Made by a program: the position numbers and the translations under genes
Notes under the pieces: model-generated
Database searches by the model: none
The model's input: only the letters and a program-made list of their open reading frames with translations
Told to the model about the DNA's origin: nothing
Shown here: one piece after another, positions 55,721-64,000 of the stretch
Numbering within the stretch: position 1 is the stretch's first letter
Layout: the number at the start of each line of letters is the position of its first letter
NCBI GenBank assembly: GCA_020438795.1
Contig: JAGQTY010000014.1
Location: forward strand, 1 to 64,000
DNA: 64,000 nt
Source: Actinomycetota bacterium
Lineage (GTDB): Bacteria > Actinomycetota > Actinomycetes > S36-B12 > GCA-2699445
Reading direction: 5' to 3'

Positions 55721-57058
55721 GTGGATCAGATTCGTGACGCAATCCAAGCCGGAGACACCCCCGCCGAGGACTTCGCAAACATGCCGTTGCCCGAGTCCAT
55801 GAAGGCCATCACCATCCACAAGGACGAGGAGACGATCTTCGAGGGCGTCGACTCGAAGGACAAGGATCCCCGCAAGACGCTGCATCTGGATGATGTGCCT
55901 CTGCCCGAACTCGGTCCCGGTGAGGCATATGTGGCCGTCATGGCCAGTGCGATCAACTACAACACCGTCTGGTCGTCGATCTTCGAGCCGGTGAGCACCT
56001 TCGGGTTCCTCAAGCGTTACGGCAAGGTCAGCGACCTGACCGCGCGGCACGACCTGCCCTATCACATCCTGGGTTCCGACCTCTCGGGCGTGGTGCTGCG
56101 TACCGGAGCCGGCGTGCACGCCTGGAAGCCGGGTGACGAAGTGGTCGCCCACTGCCTGAGCGTCGAACTCGAGGACCCGGCCGGGCACAACGACACCATG
56201 ATGGACTCCGAGCAGCGCATCTGGGGCTTCGAGACCAACTTCGGTGGCCTGGCGCAGATCGCACTGGTCAAGAGCAACCAGCTGCTGCCCAAGCCAGCCC
56301 ACCTGACCTGGGAGGAGGCTGCCTCCCCCGGCCTGGTGAACTCCACGGCATACCGTCAGCTCGTCTCTGGCAACGGCGGCGGCATGAAGCAGGGCGACGT
56401 GGTGCTGATCTGGGGCGCTTCGGGCGGCCTCGGCTCATATGCGACCCAGTACGCGCTCAATGGCGGCGCGATCCCCGTCTGCGTCGTGTCCAGCGAGGAC
56501 AAGGCTGACATCTGCCGATCCATGGGCGCGGAGCTCATCATCAACCGGCGTGAGGAGGACTACCGGTTCTGGAAGGACGAGACGACACAGGACCCGAAGG
56601 AGTGGCTGCGGTTCGGTAAGCGCATCCGGGAACTCACCGGCGGCGAGGACATCGACATCGTGTTCGAGCATCCGGGCCGCGAGACCTTCGGAGCTTCGGT
56701 CTTCGTCACCCGCCGTGGCGGCAAGATCGTCACCTGCGCCTCGACCAGCGGTTTCGTGCACGAGTACGACAACCGCTACCTGTGGATGAACCTCAAGCGC
56801 ATCATCGGCTCGCACTTCGCGAACTACCGCGAGTCCTTCGAGGCCAACCGCCTGATCGACAAGGGCATGATCCATCCCACCCTGTCGCAGGTCTTCCCGC
56901 TGGAGGAGACGGGCGAGGCCGCCTTCCACGTGCACCGCAACCTGCATCAGGGCAAGGTGGGCGTGCTGGTCCTGGCTGAGGCCGAGGGTCTGGGCGTGCG
57001 CGACACCGACAAGCGCGACAAGTACATCAACGAGATCAACCGCTTCCGCGGCATCTGA
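55721..57058 (+). CDS. ccrA: Crotonyl-CoA carboxylase/reductase
   Basis: Ccr (445 residues) reductively carboxylates crotonyl-CoA to ethylmalonyl-CoA with NADPH and CO2. It is an MDR-family enzyme with a long N-terminal extension, the family segments ASAINYNTVWSSIFEPVSTF and ILGSDLSGVVLRTGAGVHAW, a nucleotide-binding motif GASGGLGSYATQ, and IWGFETNFGG and GSHFANY that fit the CO2-binding pocket region of characterised enzymes. AGGAGG lies 5 nt before the GTG. It is monocistronic and followed by a strong terminator. It supplies the ethylmalonyl-CoA pathway, or ethylmalonyl-CoA for biosynthesis, with Mce and MeaB at 45-47 kb. Confidence 0.96.
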   Translation: MDQIRDAIQAGDTPAEDFANMPLPESMKAITIHKDEETIFEGVDSKDKDPRKTLHLDDVPLPELGPGEAYVAVMASAINYNTVWSSIFEPVSTFGFLKRYGKVSDLTARHDLPYHILGSDLSGVVLRTGAGVHAWKPGDEVVAHCLSVELEDPAGHNDTMMDSEQRIWGFETNFGGLAQIALVKSNQLLPKPAHLTWEEAASPGLVNSTAYRQLVSGNGGGMKQGDVVLIWGASGGLGSYATQYALNGGAIPVCVVSSEDKADICRSMGAELIINRREEDYRFWKDETTQDPKEWLRFGKRIRELTGGEDIDIVFEHPGRETFGASVFVTRRGGKIVTCASTSGFVHEYDNRYLWMNLKRIIGSHFANYRESFEANRLIDKGMIHPTLSQVFPLEETGEAAFHVHRNLHQGKVGVLVLAEAEGLGVRDTDKRDKYINEINRFRGI

Positions 57059-57063
57059 GTTCA

Positions 57064-57110
57064 ACGCAGCTGTGCCGGGCCGTCCCAGACGGTCCGGCAC
57101 AGCTGCGTTA
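57064..57110. terminator. Strong terminator hairpin after ccrA
   Basis: A perfect 16-bp inverted repeat (AACGCAGCTGTGCCGG / CCGGCACAGCTGCGTT) with inner CCGT/ACGG pairing lies 5 nt after the ccrA stop. Confidence 0.9.
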
Positions 57111-57260
57111 ACCCACCGTTCACCGGGACGTCTCCAGGCCCCCAGCCGGCCTGCGGCGGACGCCAGAACTCGCACTCCGCTCGGGCGCGTCGCGACGGAA
57201 TCGTCCGGATCCCTCCATAGACTGACGGCGAGATAACGAACTGGTCAAGTGGGAGGGCCG

Positions 57261-59255
57261 GTGAGCGACACCATCGGCAACACCGCAACGCTGCCCGCGA
57301 AGGACAGTGGTGCAGACACGGCCCAGACAAGCGCTGCCGCCACCAGTGGTCGGCTCCGGGGCGGACGTCGAGGGCTGCCCTATCTGCCTGCCCTCGACGG
57401 TGTGCGAGCCATCGCCGTCCTGGCGGTCATGTTCTACCACGCCGATGTGCCCTGGCTGCCCGGCGGCTTCCTCGGTGTCGACATCTTCTTCGTGCTGAGC
57501 GGGTTCCTGATCACCTCACTGATCCTCACCGAACTCGAACGCAGCGACCGGCTCTCCTTCAGGAACTTCTACGTGCGCCGAGCCAGGCGCCTGCTGCCCG
57601 CGCTCGTGCTGGTGCTGGCAGGTGCGGCCTTCATCGGGGCGTTCCTGGCGACCGATGCTGCCGCAGCGCTGAGACGCGACATCCCGGCGGCGCTGACCTA
57701 TGTCACCAACTGGGCGTATGTGTTCGCCGACCTCTCCTACTTCGACGTGATCGGGCGCCCGCCCCTGCTGCAGCACCTGTGGTCGCTGGCGGTGGAGGAG
57801 CAGTTCTACCTGATCTGGCCGGCCGTGGTGTATCTCGCCTTCAGGCGTGGCCAGCGCAGCAGTGTCCGCTCACCCCGAGAGACGGTCCGGCGCTGGGCCA
57901 TGATCGGCGCACTCGGCTCGACCGGCATCATGATCGTGCTCTCGCTCATGGGCGGCTACCCGGAGCCCAACGACGGCAGCCGTGCCTACTTCGGTACCGA
58001 CGCCCACGCCATGGGGCTGCTGATCGGTGCGGCGCTGGCGACCTTCTGGCTGCCACAGTATGTCCGCAAGACCGTCAACTCCGCCAAGTACGTCATCAAC
58101 GCGACGGCCGCGGTGACCCTGCTGCTCCTGCTGTGGATCATGATGGGCACCCACAGCACCTCTGCCTGGCTCTACCGCGGCGGGTTCCTGGTCTTCGCTG
58201 TACTTGTGGCGATCATGCTGGTGGCGGTCACTCATCCCGAGTCAGCGCTCGGACGCGTCCTGGGGCGCCAACCCTTCCGCTACATCGGCGAACGCTCCTA
58301 CGGCCTCTACCTGTGGCATTGGCCGGTCTTCCTCATCCTGCGTCCCGGCCTAGACGTCCCTCTGGAGGGCTTCGCCAATCTGGTGCTGCGCTTCGCCGTC
58401 ACGTTCGGCCTGGCGGAACTCTCCTACCGGTATGTGGAGACGCCCATCAGAAGGGACGGGTTCAAGGCCACCTGGGCCCGCGTACGGCAGGCACTCACGC
58501 CGTCTGCGAACCCTCGCGCGCGGACCTACCTGGCCGTCGTGGCCGCCCTGGGCCTGCTCGCGACTCTGATGACGTTCCGGGTCGTCACGATCCCCGAAGA
58601 GCAGGCGGACTACCTCGGCGGAGCCACCGAGGTCTCCGCACTGCCAGCCGAACCGGCTGATCCCCATAAGGTCGACCCCGTGACGGGCGAGATCGTCGCC
58701 AACGACCAGGCAGCGGCGCTGAAACCGGGCGTGCTGGCCATCGGGGAGTCGGTGATGCTCGGGGCCCGCACCGGACTGAGTGACCGGATCAAGTCCACGT
58801 CCGTGGACGCCGCGGTGGGAAGACAGGCTGCTGACGTGCTGTCCCGAATCCGCCAGCTCAAGGCTGCAGGGGCGTTCCGTGAGACTGTCGTGCTCCATGT
58901 CGGTTCGAACGGCTATGTGACCAAGGAGCAGATGGACTCCATCATGAAGGAACTCTCCGGGGTCCCGCGTCTGGTCCTGGTGAATGTGTCGGTGCCCAGG
59001 GTCTGGCAGGACCCGAACAACGCCCTCATCGAGGAGGCGGTGCGCACGCACCCCAACACGATCCTGGCGGACTGGCACACGGTGGGCTCCGAAGGTTCCG
59101 GCCTCAAGGTCAGTGATGGCGTCCATCTGACGACCAAGGGCATCAAGGACTACTCCAAGACGATCAAGGACGCGATCGTGTCCATCACCGAGGCGCAGGA
59201 AGCACTCGCACCCCCGGTTGAGGAAGGCTCCGAGGAGTCTGCGCCGACCGAATAG
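57261..59255 (+). CDS. Membrane acyltransferase-3 fused to SGNH-like domain
   Basis: A 664-residue protein. After a polar N-terminus of about 40 residues comes the acyltransferase-3 motif YLPALDGVRAIAVL with a membrane His in MFYHADVPW, GFLGVDIFFVLSGFLI and about ten membrane helices (to about residue 440). The C-terminal SGNH-like domain has GES instead of GDS (AIGESVMLGA, about S497) and DGVHLT near the end, as in O-acetyltransferases of the peptidoglycan/teichoic-acid type. The GTG at 57261 has GGGAGG 4 nt upstream; a GTG at 57249 is less likely. It probably acylates a cell-surface polymer. Confidence 0.9.
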   Translation: MSDTIGNTATLPAKDSGADTAQTSAAATSGRLRGGRRGLPYLPALDGVRAIAVLAVMFYHADVPWLPGGFLGVDIFFVLSGFLITSLILTELERSDRLSFRNFYVRRARRLLPALVLVLAGAAFIGAFLATDAAAALRRDIPAALTYVTNWAYVFADLSYFDVIGRPPLLQHLWSLAVEEQFYLIWPAVVYLAFRRGQRSSVRSPRETVRRWAMIGALGSTGIMIVLSLMGGYPEPNDGSRAYFGTDAHAMGLLIGAALATFWLPQYVRKTVNSAKYVINATAAVTLLLLLWIMMGTHSTSAWLYRGGFLVFAVLVAIMLVAVTHPESALGRVLGRQPFRYIGERSYGLYLWHWPVFLILRPGLDVPLEGFANLVLRFAVTFGLAELSYRYVETPIRRDGFKATWARVRQALTPSANPRARTYLAVVAALGLLATLMTFRVVTIPEEQADYLGGATEVSALPAEPADPHKVDPVTGEIVANDQAAALKPGVLAIGESVMLGARTGLSDRIKSTSVDAAVGRQAADVLSRIRQLKAAGAFRETVVLHVGSNGYVTKEQMDSIMKELSGVPRLVLVNVSVPRVWQDPNNALIEEAVRTHPNTILADWHTVGSEGSGLKVSDGVHLTTKGIKDYSKTIKDAIVSITEAQEALAPPVEEGSEESAPTE

Positions 59256-59328
59256 CAGGATGCGACGGCGCTGCGACCACGTTGCCGGGTCTTTTCTTCC
59301 AGCCCCACGAGATGCAGGGCCGCCGCGG

Positions 59329-60087
59329 CTACATGTTCGCGGCGAGTCCCCCGTCAACGATCAGGCTCTGACCGGTCATGAAAGAACTGTCGTCCGAACC
59401 CAGGAAGATCGCAGCCTTGGCGATCTCCTCAGGCCTCCCCCACCGGTGCATCGGCACCCTGGACAGCACCATCTCCTCGGTCTGGCCGCCGTCGCGCAGG
59501 AACTCGGTCAGATCGGTGTCGATCCAGCCCGGCAGCAGGGTGTTGACCCGCACCCCCCGGGATGCCGACTCCACCGCAAGCGTCTGCGTCAGGGACACGA
59601 CCGCGGCCTTGGCGGCACCATAATGGGCCATGAAGGGTGAGGAACGCAGCCCTGCGATGCTGGACAGATTGATGACACTGCCCGAGCCCTGCTCGATCAT
59701 GTCGGGCAGCAACTCCTGGCAGGCGTGCACGACGGAGTCCAGATTCAGCTTGATGGTCTTCTCCCAGCCCGAGTAGCGCGTCTGCACCAACGGGGTCGAG
59801 AAGGAGTTGCCACCGGCGTTGTTGACCAGGACGTCGACGCCGCCGAGCGCATCCGCTGCCTCTCGCAGGGTCGCCCGGAAGGCATCCGCGTCGAGGACAT
59901 CCGCGGTCCCGACCACAGCCTTGCGTCCCTTCGCCTCGATGGCCGCGGCAACCTCGGCGAGCAGTTCCTCATTGCGGGCCAGGATAGCCACATCCGCACC
60001 GGCGTCCGCGTAGGCCTCCGCGATCGCGCGGCCGATACCGCGCGAAGCGCCGGTGACGATGGCTCGTTTGTCCTGCATGCTGCTCAT
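59329..60087 (-). CDS. Short-chain dehydrogenase/reductase (classical)
   Basis: A 252-residue SDR with TGASRGIGRA, NNAGG, Ser in NLSSIAG and YGAAK. The C-terminal RWGRPEEIAKA and GQSLIVDGG segments are typical of glucose-dehydrogenase/3-oxoacyl reductase-like enzymes. The R in LARNEE favours NADP(H). GGAG lies 6 nt before the ATG, which overlaps the stop of the upstream hydrolase gene (ATGA), so they form an operon. The substrate is unknown. Confidence 0.92.
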   Translation of the reverse strand: MSSMQDKRAIVTGASRGIGRAIAEAYADAGADVAILARNEELLAEVAAAIEAKGRKAVVGTADVLDADAFRATLREAADALGGVDVLVNNAGGNSFSTPLVQTRYSGWEKTIKLNLDSVVHACQELLPDMIEQGSGSVINLSSIAGLRSSPFMAHYGAAKAAVVSLTQTLAVESASRGVRVNTLLPGWIDTDLTEFLRDGGQTEEMVLSRVPMHRWGRPEEIAKAAIFLGSDDSSFMTGQSLIVDGGLAANM

Positions 60088-60821
60088 AGATCGCTCCAAC
60101 GTTGCATGGGTCCGTTCCAGTCGGTGGCAAGTGGATATGCCACGGGTGCCACCTCCCCCACGATCTCATTGAGCACGAAACTGCTGTAGGCCTCCCCCAC
60201 CCAGAGGTGCCTTGCGCCCTGGCCGGCAACGATTCTTGCCTGCGGGAGGGTCGCGAACGCCTGACGTGCGGCGTCCGGACGCAGATAGTCATCGAACTCG
60301 GGTACCAGAGCGAGCACCGAGCGCCCGGAATCCGCCCAGGAAGCGAGGTCGTGCTCATCGGCGAACCGGAGCGGTGGTGAGATCAGGATGGCGCCCTGCA
60401 CGGGATCCCGGTTCCCGAACTTGAGGATCACATCGGTCCCGAAGGACCAGCCGACCAGCCACGGTTCAGGCAGATTCTCCCGTTGCACGAAGGCGAGCAC
60501 TGCCCCCAGATCAAGCCCTTCCCCGGTCGCGGCCTCGAACTCGCCGCCGCTGTGCCTCGCGCCAGTGCCAGCCCCGCGCATGTTGAACCGAAGCACCGCC
60601 AGCCCGGCCAGGGCGGGCAACCGCCAGCCCGCCTTGCGGAACAGGTGCGAATCCATCGATCCGCCCTCGGTGGTCAGCGGATGCACACACACCAGCGTCG
60701 CGACCGGTTCACCCGATTCCGGGGTCGCAAGCTCACCGTAGAGGCGCAGGCCGTCCGCGGTGCGCAGGGACAGTTCCCGCCGGTGCGCGGGCAGGACACT
60801 GTTGGCGACGATCGGCGGCAC
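60084..60821 (-). CDS. Alpha/beta hydrolase
   Basis: A 245-residue alpha/beta hydrolase of the short dienelactone-hydrolase/COG2945-like group. It has the HP-containing oxyanion loop VCVHPLTTEGG, FNMRGAGTG, nucleophile elbow VGWSFGTDV and a C-terminal His in QGARHLWVG. It has no signal peptide. The GTG at 60821 has GGGAG 9 nt upstream. It is the first gene of an operon with the SDR at 60087. The substrate is unknown. Confidence 0.85.
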   Translation of the reverse strand: MPPIVANSVLPAHRRELSLRTADGLRLYGELATPESGEPVATLVCVHPLTTEGGSMDSHLFRKAGWRLPALAGLAVLRFNMRGAGTGARHSGGEFEAATGEGLDLGAVLAFVQRENLPEPWLVGWSFGTDVILKFGNRDPVQGAILISPPLRFADEHDLASWADSGRSVLALVPEFDDYLRPDAARQAFATLPQARIVAGQGARHLWVGEAYSSFVLNEIVGEVAPVAYPLATDWNGPMQRWSDL

Positions 60822-60854
60822 GTGTGCAGTCTCCCACAACCACCGCCGGGGCCG

Positions 60855-61118
60855 TCATCGGAAGCGGTGCCAGCAGGCTGTGTGCCAATGCCGACGTTCG
60901 GCAACACCGTCGGGGTCATCGGCCGGCCACGCCACGATGTGAGCAGCGCCGACCGGGATGTCCGCAAGACAGCGGGGACACGTGTACACCTTCACCGCAC
61001 TCTGTCCCGGGATCGACCGGAAGGCCCAGCGCTCTCCCCGCTTCTCGACCTCCTGTTCGGGCCCGGAGACTGACGCGACTGGCCTGTGATCGGCGGCCCT
61101 GCGTCTGCGTCGCGACAT
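60855..61118 (-). CDS. Small conserved zinc-ribbon protein
   Basis: An 87-residue basic protein. MSRRRRR opens an Arg-rich N-terminus; the C-terminal half has a zinc-binding arrangement YTCPRCLADIPVGAAHIVAW followed by ERRHWHTACW. Proteins of this form occur widely in Actinobacteria, often annotated loosely as ATP/GTP-binding, which nothing in the sequence supports. GGGAG lies 5 nt before the ATG. It is the same direction as the hydrolase gene, 33 bp upstream of it. Nucleic-acid binding is plausible. Confidence 0.75.
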   Translation of the reverse strand: MSRRRRRAADHRPVASVSGPEQEVEKRGERWAFRSIPGQSAVKVYTCPRCLADIPVGAAHIVAWPADDPDGVAERRHWHTACWHRFR

Positions 61119-61215
61119 GGCCACTCCCTGCTGCTGTCTCGAGCAGACCCTACTGCCACTCGGTGCGCCTTGCTGCGCCCAGGGTCCGAAGCTGCGATAT
61201 CGCACCCGATAGGAC

Positions 61216-61230
61216 TACCCTGCCGATGTG
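61216..61230 (+). promoter_or_regulatory. Leaderless -10 element for the AAA ATPase
   Basis: TACCCT (61216-61221), 6 nt, then GTG. Confidence 0.6.
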
Positions 61231-62700
61231 GCTGGCGACGCAGACGAACTGAGGGCCCTGCTGGCTTCTCGCCACGGACTGATCTTCGCCCATTCACGCG
61301 GCGAGACCAGACTCCTGGAGACGATCGGAGCAGCGGCCGCGGCCGCACACGTGCCCGTCTGGACCTGGAGTGCGGCCTCAGGACTACGGGCGGCGGGCCA
61401 GCCACAGGCGCAGATGAACACCGACCAGCCCAAGCTTGCCGTCTCGTTCATCCGCGACCTGAACCGGCCCATGGTGGCGGTGTTCCTCGACGCCGCTCCC
61501 ATCCTGGAGGACCCGGTCACGATGCGGATCCTCAAGGAGATTGCGACCAACGCCGTCACGAACCAGACCGTGATCCTCACCGGTGTTCCGGGGCCCGTGC
61601 CCGATGAACTGTCCGGTACAGCGGTGACCTGGCACCTTCGGCCGCCGAGCCGTGAAGAGGTCCAGGAACATGTGGAACGGGTCGTGGCTGGGCTGGGACG
61701 ATCCGTGAAGGTCAGCGACCCGGACATACCACGGCTGGTGGACGCAGTCCTGGGTCTGTCCAAAGCCGAGGCCGAGCGGCTCATCGTGCGAGAAGCCGTC
61801 AATGACGGTGAACTCTCCAGCGACGATGCTCACCGGATCCATCGAGCGAAGGCGGAGATCCTGTCCGACGACAGCCCCTTGGACCTGATGGACGCGAACG
61901 CGACCCTTGATGATGTCGGCGGACTGGACCATCTGAAGAAGTGGCTGAAGATCCGAGGCCGGGGGTTCGAGAAGGAAGCGGCCGACTACGGGCTGGAGGC
62001 CCCGAAGGGCGTTCTGCTCGTCGGGGTGCCCGGTTGCGGCAAGAGCCTGGTGGCCAGGGCGCTGGCAGGCAGCTGGGGGATGGCCCTGGCAGCGCTCGAC
62101 ACCGGCCGGATGCACGGCTCATACGTCGGGGAGTCGGAGAAGCGGATTCAGCGTGCGCTTGACGCCGCCGAGGTGATGGCTCCGGTGGTGCTCTGGATCG
62201 ATGAGATCGAGAAGGCGTTCGGTGGCGGCGGAGACAGTGACAGTGGCGCGTCGTCGCGAGTCATGTCGGTGCTGCTGCGCTGGCTGCAGGAACGTCCCGA
62301 CGGGGTGTTCATCGTCGCGACCAGCAACGACGTCACGAAACTCCCACCTGAGATGACCCGCCGCGGCCGGTTCGACGAGGTCTTCTTCGTGGACCTGCCG
62401 AACACCAAGGAGCGGCTGTCCATCATGGCCCACCACCTGCGGCAGAAGAATCGCGACCCCCGGAACTTCGATGCCCGCGAGCTGGCACTGGCCACCGAAG
62501 GCTTCTCCGGAGCCGAGATCGAGAGCGCGCTGACTGCAGCCATGTATCTGGCTTTCGCCGAGGACGAGCCGCTCACCACGGAACGGCTCGTGGCAGAGAT
62601 GGCCGACACCGTACCGCTGTCGCGGATGCGGCCCCAGGACGTCTCCGAACTGCGGCAGTGGGGCAAGAGCCATGCTCGTCCCGCCAGCCCGGTCGACTGA
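61228..62700 (+). CDS. AAA+ ATPase, Ycf46-like
   Basis: A 490-residue protein with a degenerate N-terminal domain (about 1-220, AAA-like without a P-loop) and a C-terminal AAA+ module. The module has Walker A GVPGCGKS (about 266-273), Walker B VLWIDEIEK (D325, E326), sensor 1 ATSN, the arginine finger region RRGRFDEVF and a lid domain with EGFSGAEIESAL. The layout matches Ycf46, found in cyanobacteria, plastids and many bacteria, where it is linked to photosynthesis/CO2 responses or is of unknown role. It is not a full FtsH or Cdc48. Confidence 0.85.
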   Translation: MAGDADELRALLASRHGLIFAHSRGETRLLETIGAAAAAAHVPVWTWSAASGLRAAGQPQAQMNTDQPKLAVSFIRDLNRPMVAVFLDAAPILEDPVTMRILKEIATNAVTNQTVILTGVPGPVPDELSGTAVTWHLRPPSREEVQEHVERVVAGLGRSVKVSDPDIPRLVDAVLGLSKAEAERLIVREAVNDGELSSDDAHRIHRAKAEILSDDSPLDLMDANATLDDVGGLDHLKKWLKIRGRGFEKEAADYGLEAPKGVLLVGVPGCGKSLVARALAGSWGMALAALDTGRMHGSYVGESEKRIQRALDAAEVMAPVVLWIDEIEKAFGGGGDSDSGASSRVMSVLLRWLQERPDGVFIVATSNDVTKLPPEMTRRGRFDEVFFVDLPNTKERLSIMAHHLRQKNRDPRNFDARELALATEGFSGAEIESALTAAMYLAFAEDEPLTTERLVAEMADTVPLSRMRPQDVSELRQWGKSHARPASPVD

Positions 62701-62737
62701 GCCGGGACGGCAGTCCATCCGACACCCAGCGGCCTGA

Positions 62738-62752
62738 GACAATCGTCTGGTG
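62738..62752 (+). promoter_or_regulatory. Leaderless -10 element for rnhA
   Basis: GACAAT (62738-62743), 6 nt, then GTG. Confidence 0.5.
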
Positions 62753-63178
62753 GCGACAGTGACGATCTACACCGACGGTGCCTGCAAGGGCAATCCCGGT
62801 CCGGGCGGTTGGGGGGCCCTGCTGGTCTCCGGTGAGCATGAACGACCACTGAGTGGCGGGGAGAGGCAGACCACCAACAATCGCATGGAGCTGACCGCAG
62901 TCATCGAAGGGCTCAACGCCCTGAATCAGCCGTGCGAGGTCACCATCGTCACCGATTCCACCTACGTGAAGGACGGCATCACGTCCTGGATCCACGGCTG
63001 GAAGCGCAACGGCTGGCGCACGTCCGCCAAGAAGCCCGTCAAGAACGTGGATCTGTGGCAGGCGCTCGACGAAGCACTCACGCCTCATCAGGTGCGGTGG
63101 GAGTGGGTCAAGGGCCATGCGGGACACCCCGGCAATGAGCGGGCCGACGAGCTGGCGAACGAGGGTGTGCCTGTCTGA
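62750..63178 (+). CDS. rnhA: Ribonuclease HI
   Basis: A 142-residue RNase HI that degrades RNA in RNA-DNA hybrids. The catalytic set is complete: D9 in [14 protein letters not shown]47 in NRMELTA, D69 in TDSTYV, H123 in KGHAGHPGN and D133 in RADELA. This matches the E. coli enzyme within one residue. It has no extra N-terminal hybrid-binding or C-terminal phosphatase domain. The GTG start is supported by a -10 box 6 nt upstream. Confidence 0.97.
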   Translation: MATVTIYTDGACKGNPGPGGWGALLVSGEHERPLSGGERQTTNNRMELTAVIEGLNALNQPCEVTIVTDSTYVKDGITSWIHGWKRNGWRTSAKKPVKNVDLWQALDEALTPHQVRWEWVKGHAGHPGNERADELANEGVPV

Positions 63179-63304
63179 AGGCCGGCCTCGCGGTATGACT
63201 CATCAGGACACGGTGGTCGCCGCGACCTAGACTCCCCCTACGACGATCAGCCGGCAGCTGACCTCGACCGATGGCTTGAACTGCTGGCTGCGGAGGTCAG
63301 GAAC

Positions 63305-64000
63305 ATGACGAGGCTCGGCACGAGAGCTGTCATCGCCATGATCCTCCCGGGACTTCTGCTCAGCCTGCTGGCACCGGCATCCGCATCCGCCAGCACTCCG
63401 ATCGAACAGGATCGCGCCCCATACCTGCAGACGACGCAGGTCGCTGACCTGCAACCGCACGTCGCCACTGCAAAGGGTGCGTCGTCGCTGCCGGTACGGC
63501 TCGGCCCGGGCGGGGCCGCGACCTGGCTGGGCATCTGGTGGGACCAGGGGTCCGCGAGTGCGTCACTCAGGATTGCCGGCCTGCCGAACGGTGTGTCAGT
63601 TGAGGGTGGAGATGTGCCCGGACTGGTGTCGGGCGACAAACGGGCGGGGCCGGTGTCGGGTTGCTCAGGAGACAGTTCTGCCACCGTTTGTGACGTGACT
63701 CGAGGGGACGGCTCAGGCGAGCTGACGCCGTTCGTCTCAGCGCTGCGATTCGAGGCCGACCGTGGCGCCGCGGAGGGCTCTGCCACGGTGCGGGTGTCCC
63801 TGTTGAGTGGTGGCGCGGAAGTCGTAACGACGGAGGTAGGGCTGGTTGTCGGCGATCGGACGCCGCTGACCTGGGCGCTGGGCCGGTCCGGGGCGGAGAT
63901 GATTCGTTCCGGTGAGCCACAGCAGGTGGAGTATCACCCGTACCTCTTGTCCGGGCCGTTGCACGGTGAACGCACCTCGAAGCTCAGTATCAGACAGGGT
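63305..64000 (+). CDS. Secreted protein of unknown function (3' truncated)
   Basis: The frame is open from the ATG at 63305 to the end of the window (232 codons), so the C-terminus is missing. GGAGGT lies 7 nt before the ATG. A signal peptide (VIAMILPGLLLSLLAPASASAS) is followed by beta-strand-rich, Gly/Ser-rich sequence with one Cys pair (SGCSGDSSATVC) and an Ig-like or jelly-roll look (LPVRLGPGGAATWLGIWWDQ, SGSAT-like repeats). I do not recognise a family. It may be the first part of a large surface protein. Confidence 0.7.
   Translation, partial: MTRLGTRAVIAMILPGLLLSLLAPASASASTPIEQDRAPYLQTTQVADLQPHVATAKGASSLPVRLGPGGAATWLGIWWDQGSASASLRIAGLPNGVSVEGGDVPGLVSGDKRAGPVSGCSGDSSATVCDVTRGDGSGELTPFVSALRFEADRGAAEGSATVRVSLLSGGAEVVTTEVGLVVGDRTPLTWALGRSGAEMIRSGEPQQVEYHPYLLSGPLHGERTSKLSIRQG

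Noticed and set aside
63247-63786. A 179-codon minus-strand frame at the right edge
   Set aside because: The plus strand carries a Shine-Dalgarno, ATG and signal peptide in the same place; the minus frame is Ser/Pro/Arg-rich shadow sequence.

Overview
The window is a 64 kb piece of a GC-rich actinobacterial chromosome. I base this on the consistently high GC content and GC-ending codons, frequent GTG starts, a GlgE-type glycogen pathway, actinobacterial forms of alpha-glucan phosphorylase and crotonyl-CoA carboxylase/reductase, and many genes whose start codon lies 6-7 nt after a TANNNT -10 box (leaderless transcripts). I cannot place it below phylum level with confidence. No rRNA, tRNA, CRISPR array, prophage, transposase or integrase is visible. 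Genes are dense and most gaps are under 200 bp.

Layout. 1-5 kb: a TRIC-type membrane protein cut by the window edge, then mnmA, a cysteine desulfurase (sulfur donor for tRNA thiolation) and etfBA. 5-11 kb: a GT4/GT5 glycogen-synthase-like glycosyltransferase, a secreted matrixin-type metalloprotease, the debranching enzyme glgX and a secreted subtilase. 11-23 kb: a surface-glycan locus with four recognisable GT-B glycosyltransferase-like genes, two orphan proteins, two secreted stand-alone SGNH proteins and a membrane acyltransferase-3/SGNH fusion, followed by a LOG-family protein. 24-35 kb: glycogen metabolism, with glgP divergent from glgE, and glgB further along. A secreted beta-propeller protein and a membrane GGDEF/EAL protein lie between glgE and glgB. 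35-40 kb: a lipoprotein, a small intracellular protein, a 1003-residue secreted GH16 enzyme with several binding modules and a structured-looking leader, and a 60-residue exported or membrane peptide. 40-44.7 kb: YbbN-like thioredoxin/TPR protein, cutC, an MFS transporter and two unknown genes. 44.8-47.6 kb: meaB, thiolase and methylmalonyl-CoA epimerase, which fit with ccrA at 55.7 kb in an ethylmalonyl-CoA/methylmalonyl-CoA route. 48-55 kb: two coupled patatin-like lipases, a CBM2-linker-CBM2-linker-TIM-barrel secreted protein, a short-chain dehydrogenase, a second subtilase and a zinc-ribbon metallopeptidase. 55.7-64 kb: ccrA, a second acyltransferase-3/SGNH protein, an SDR and an alpha/beta hydrolase, a zinc-ribbon protein, a Ycf46-like AAA ATPase, rnhA and the first part of a secreted protein.

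Together the genes suggest an aerobic heterotroph that stores glycogen through both GlgE/GlgB synthesis and GlgX/GlgP breakdown, metabolises short acyl-CoAs through CcrA/Mce/MeaB with EtfAB as electron acceptor, decorates its surface with acylated polysaccharide, and secretes proteases and beta-glucan-active enzymes. The points I find most worth checking are: a TTAC-N6-GTAR palindrome shared by the etfBA and ccrA control regions; a basic fibronectin-III-like C-terminal module reused on unrelated secreted proteins; two secreted SGNH proteins detached from the acyltransferase-3 membrane domain; the long GH16 leader with two mutually exclusive pairings; and the density of leaderless promoters.
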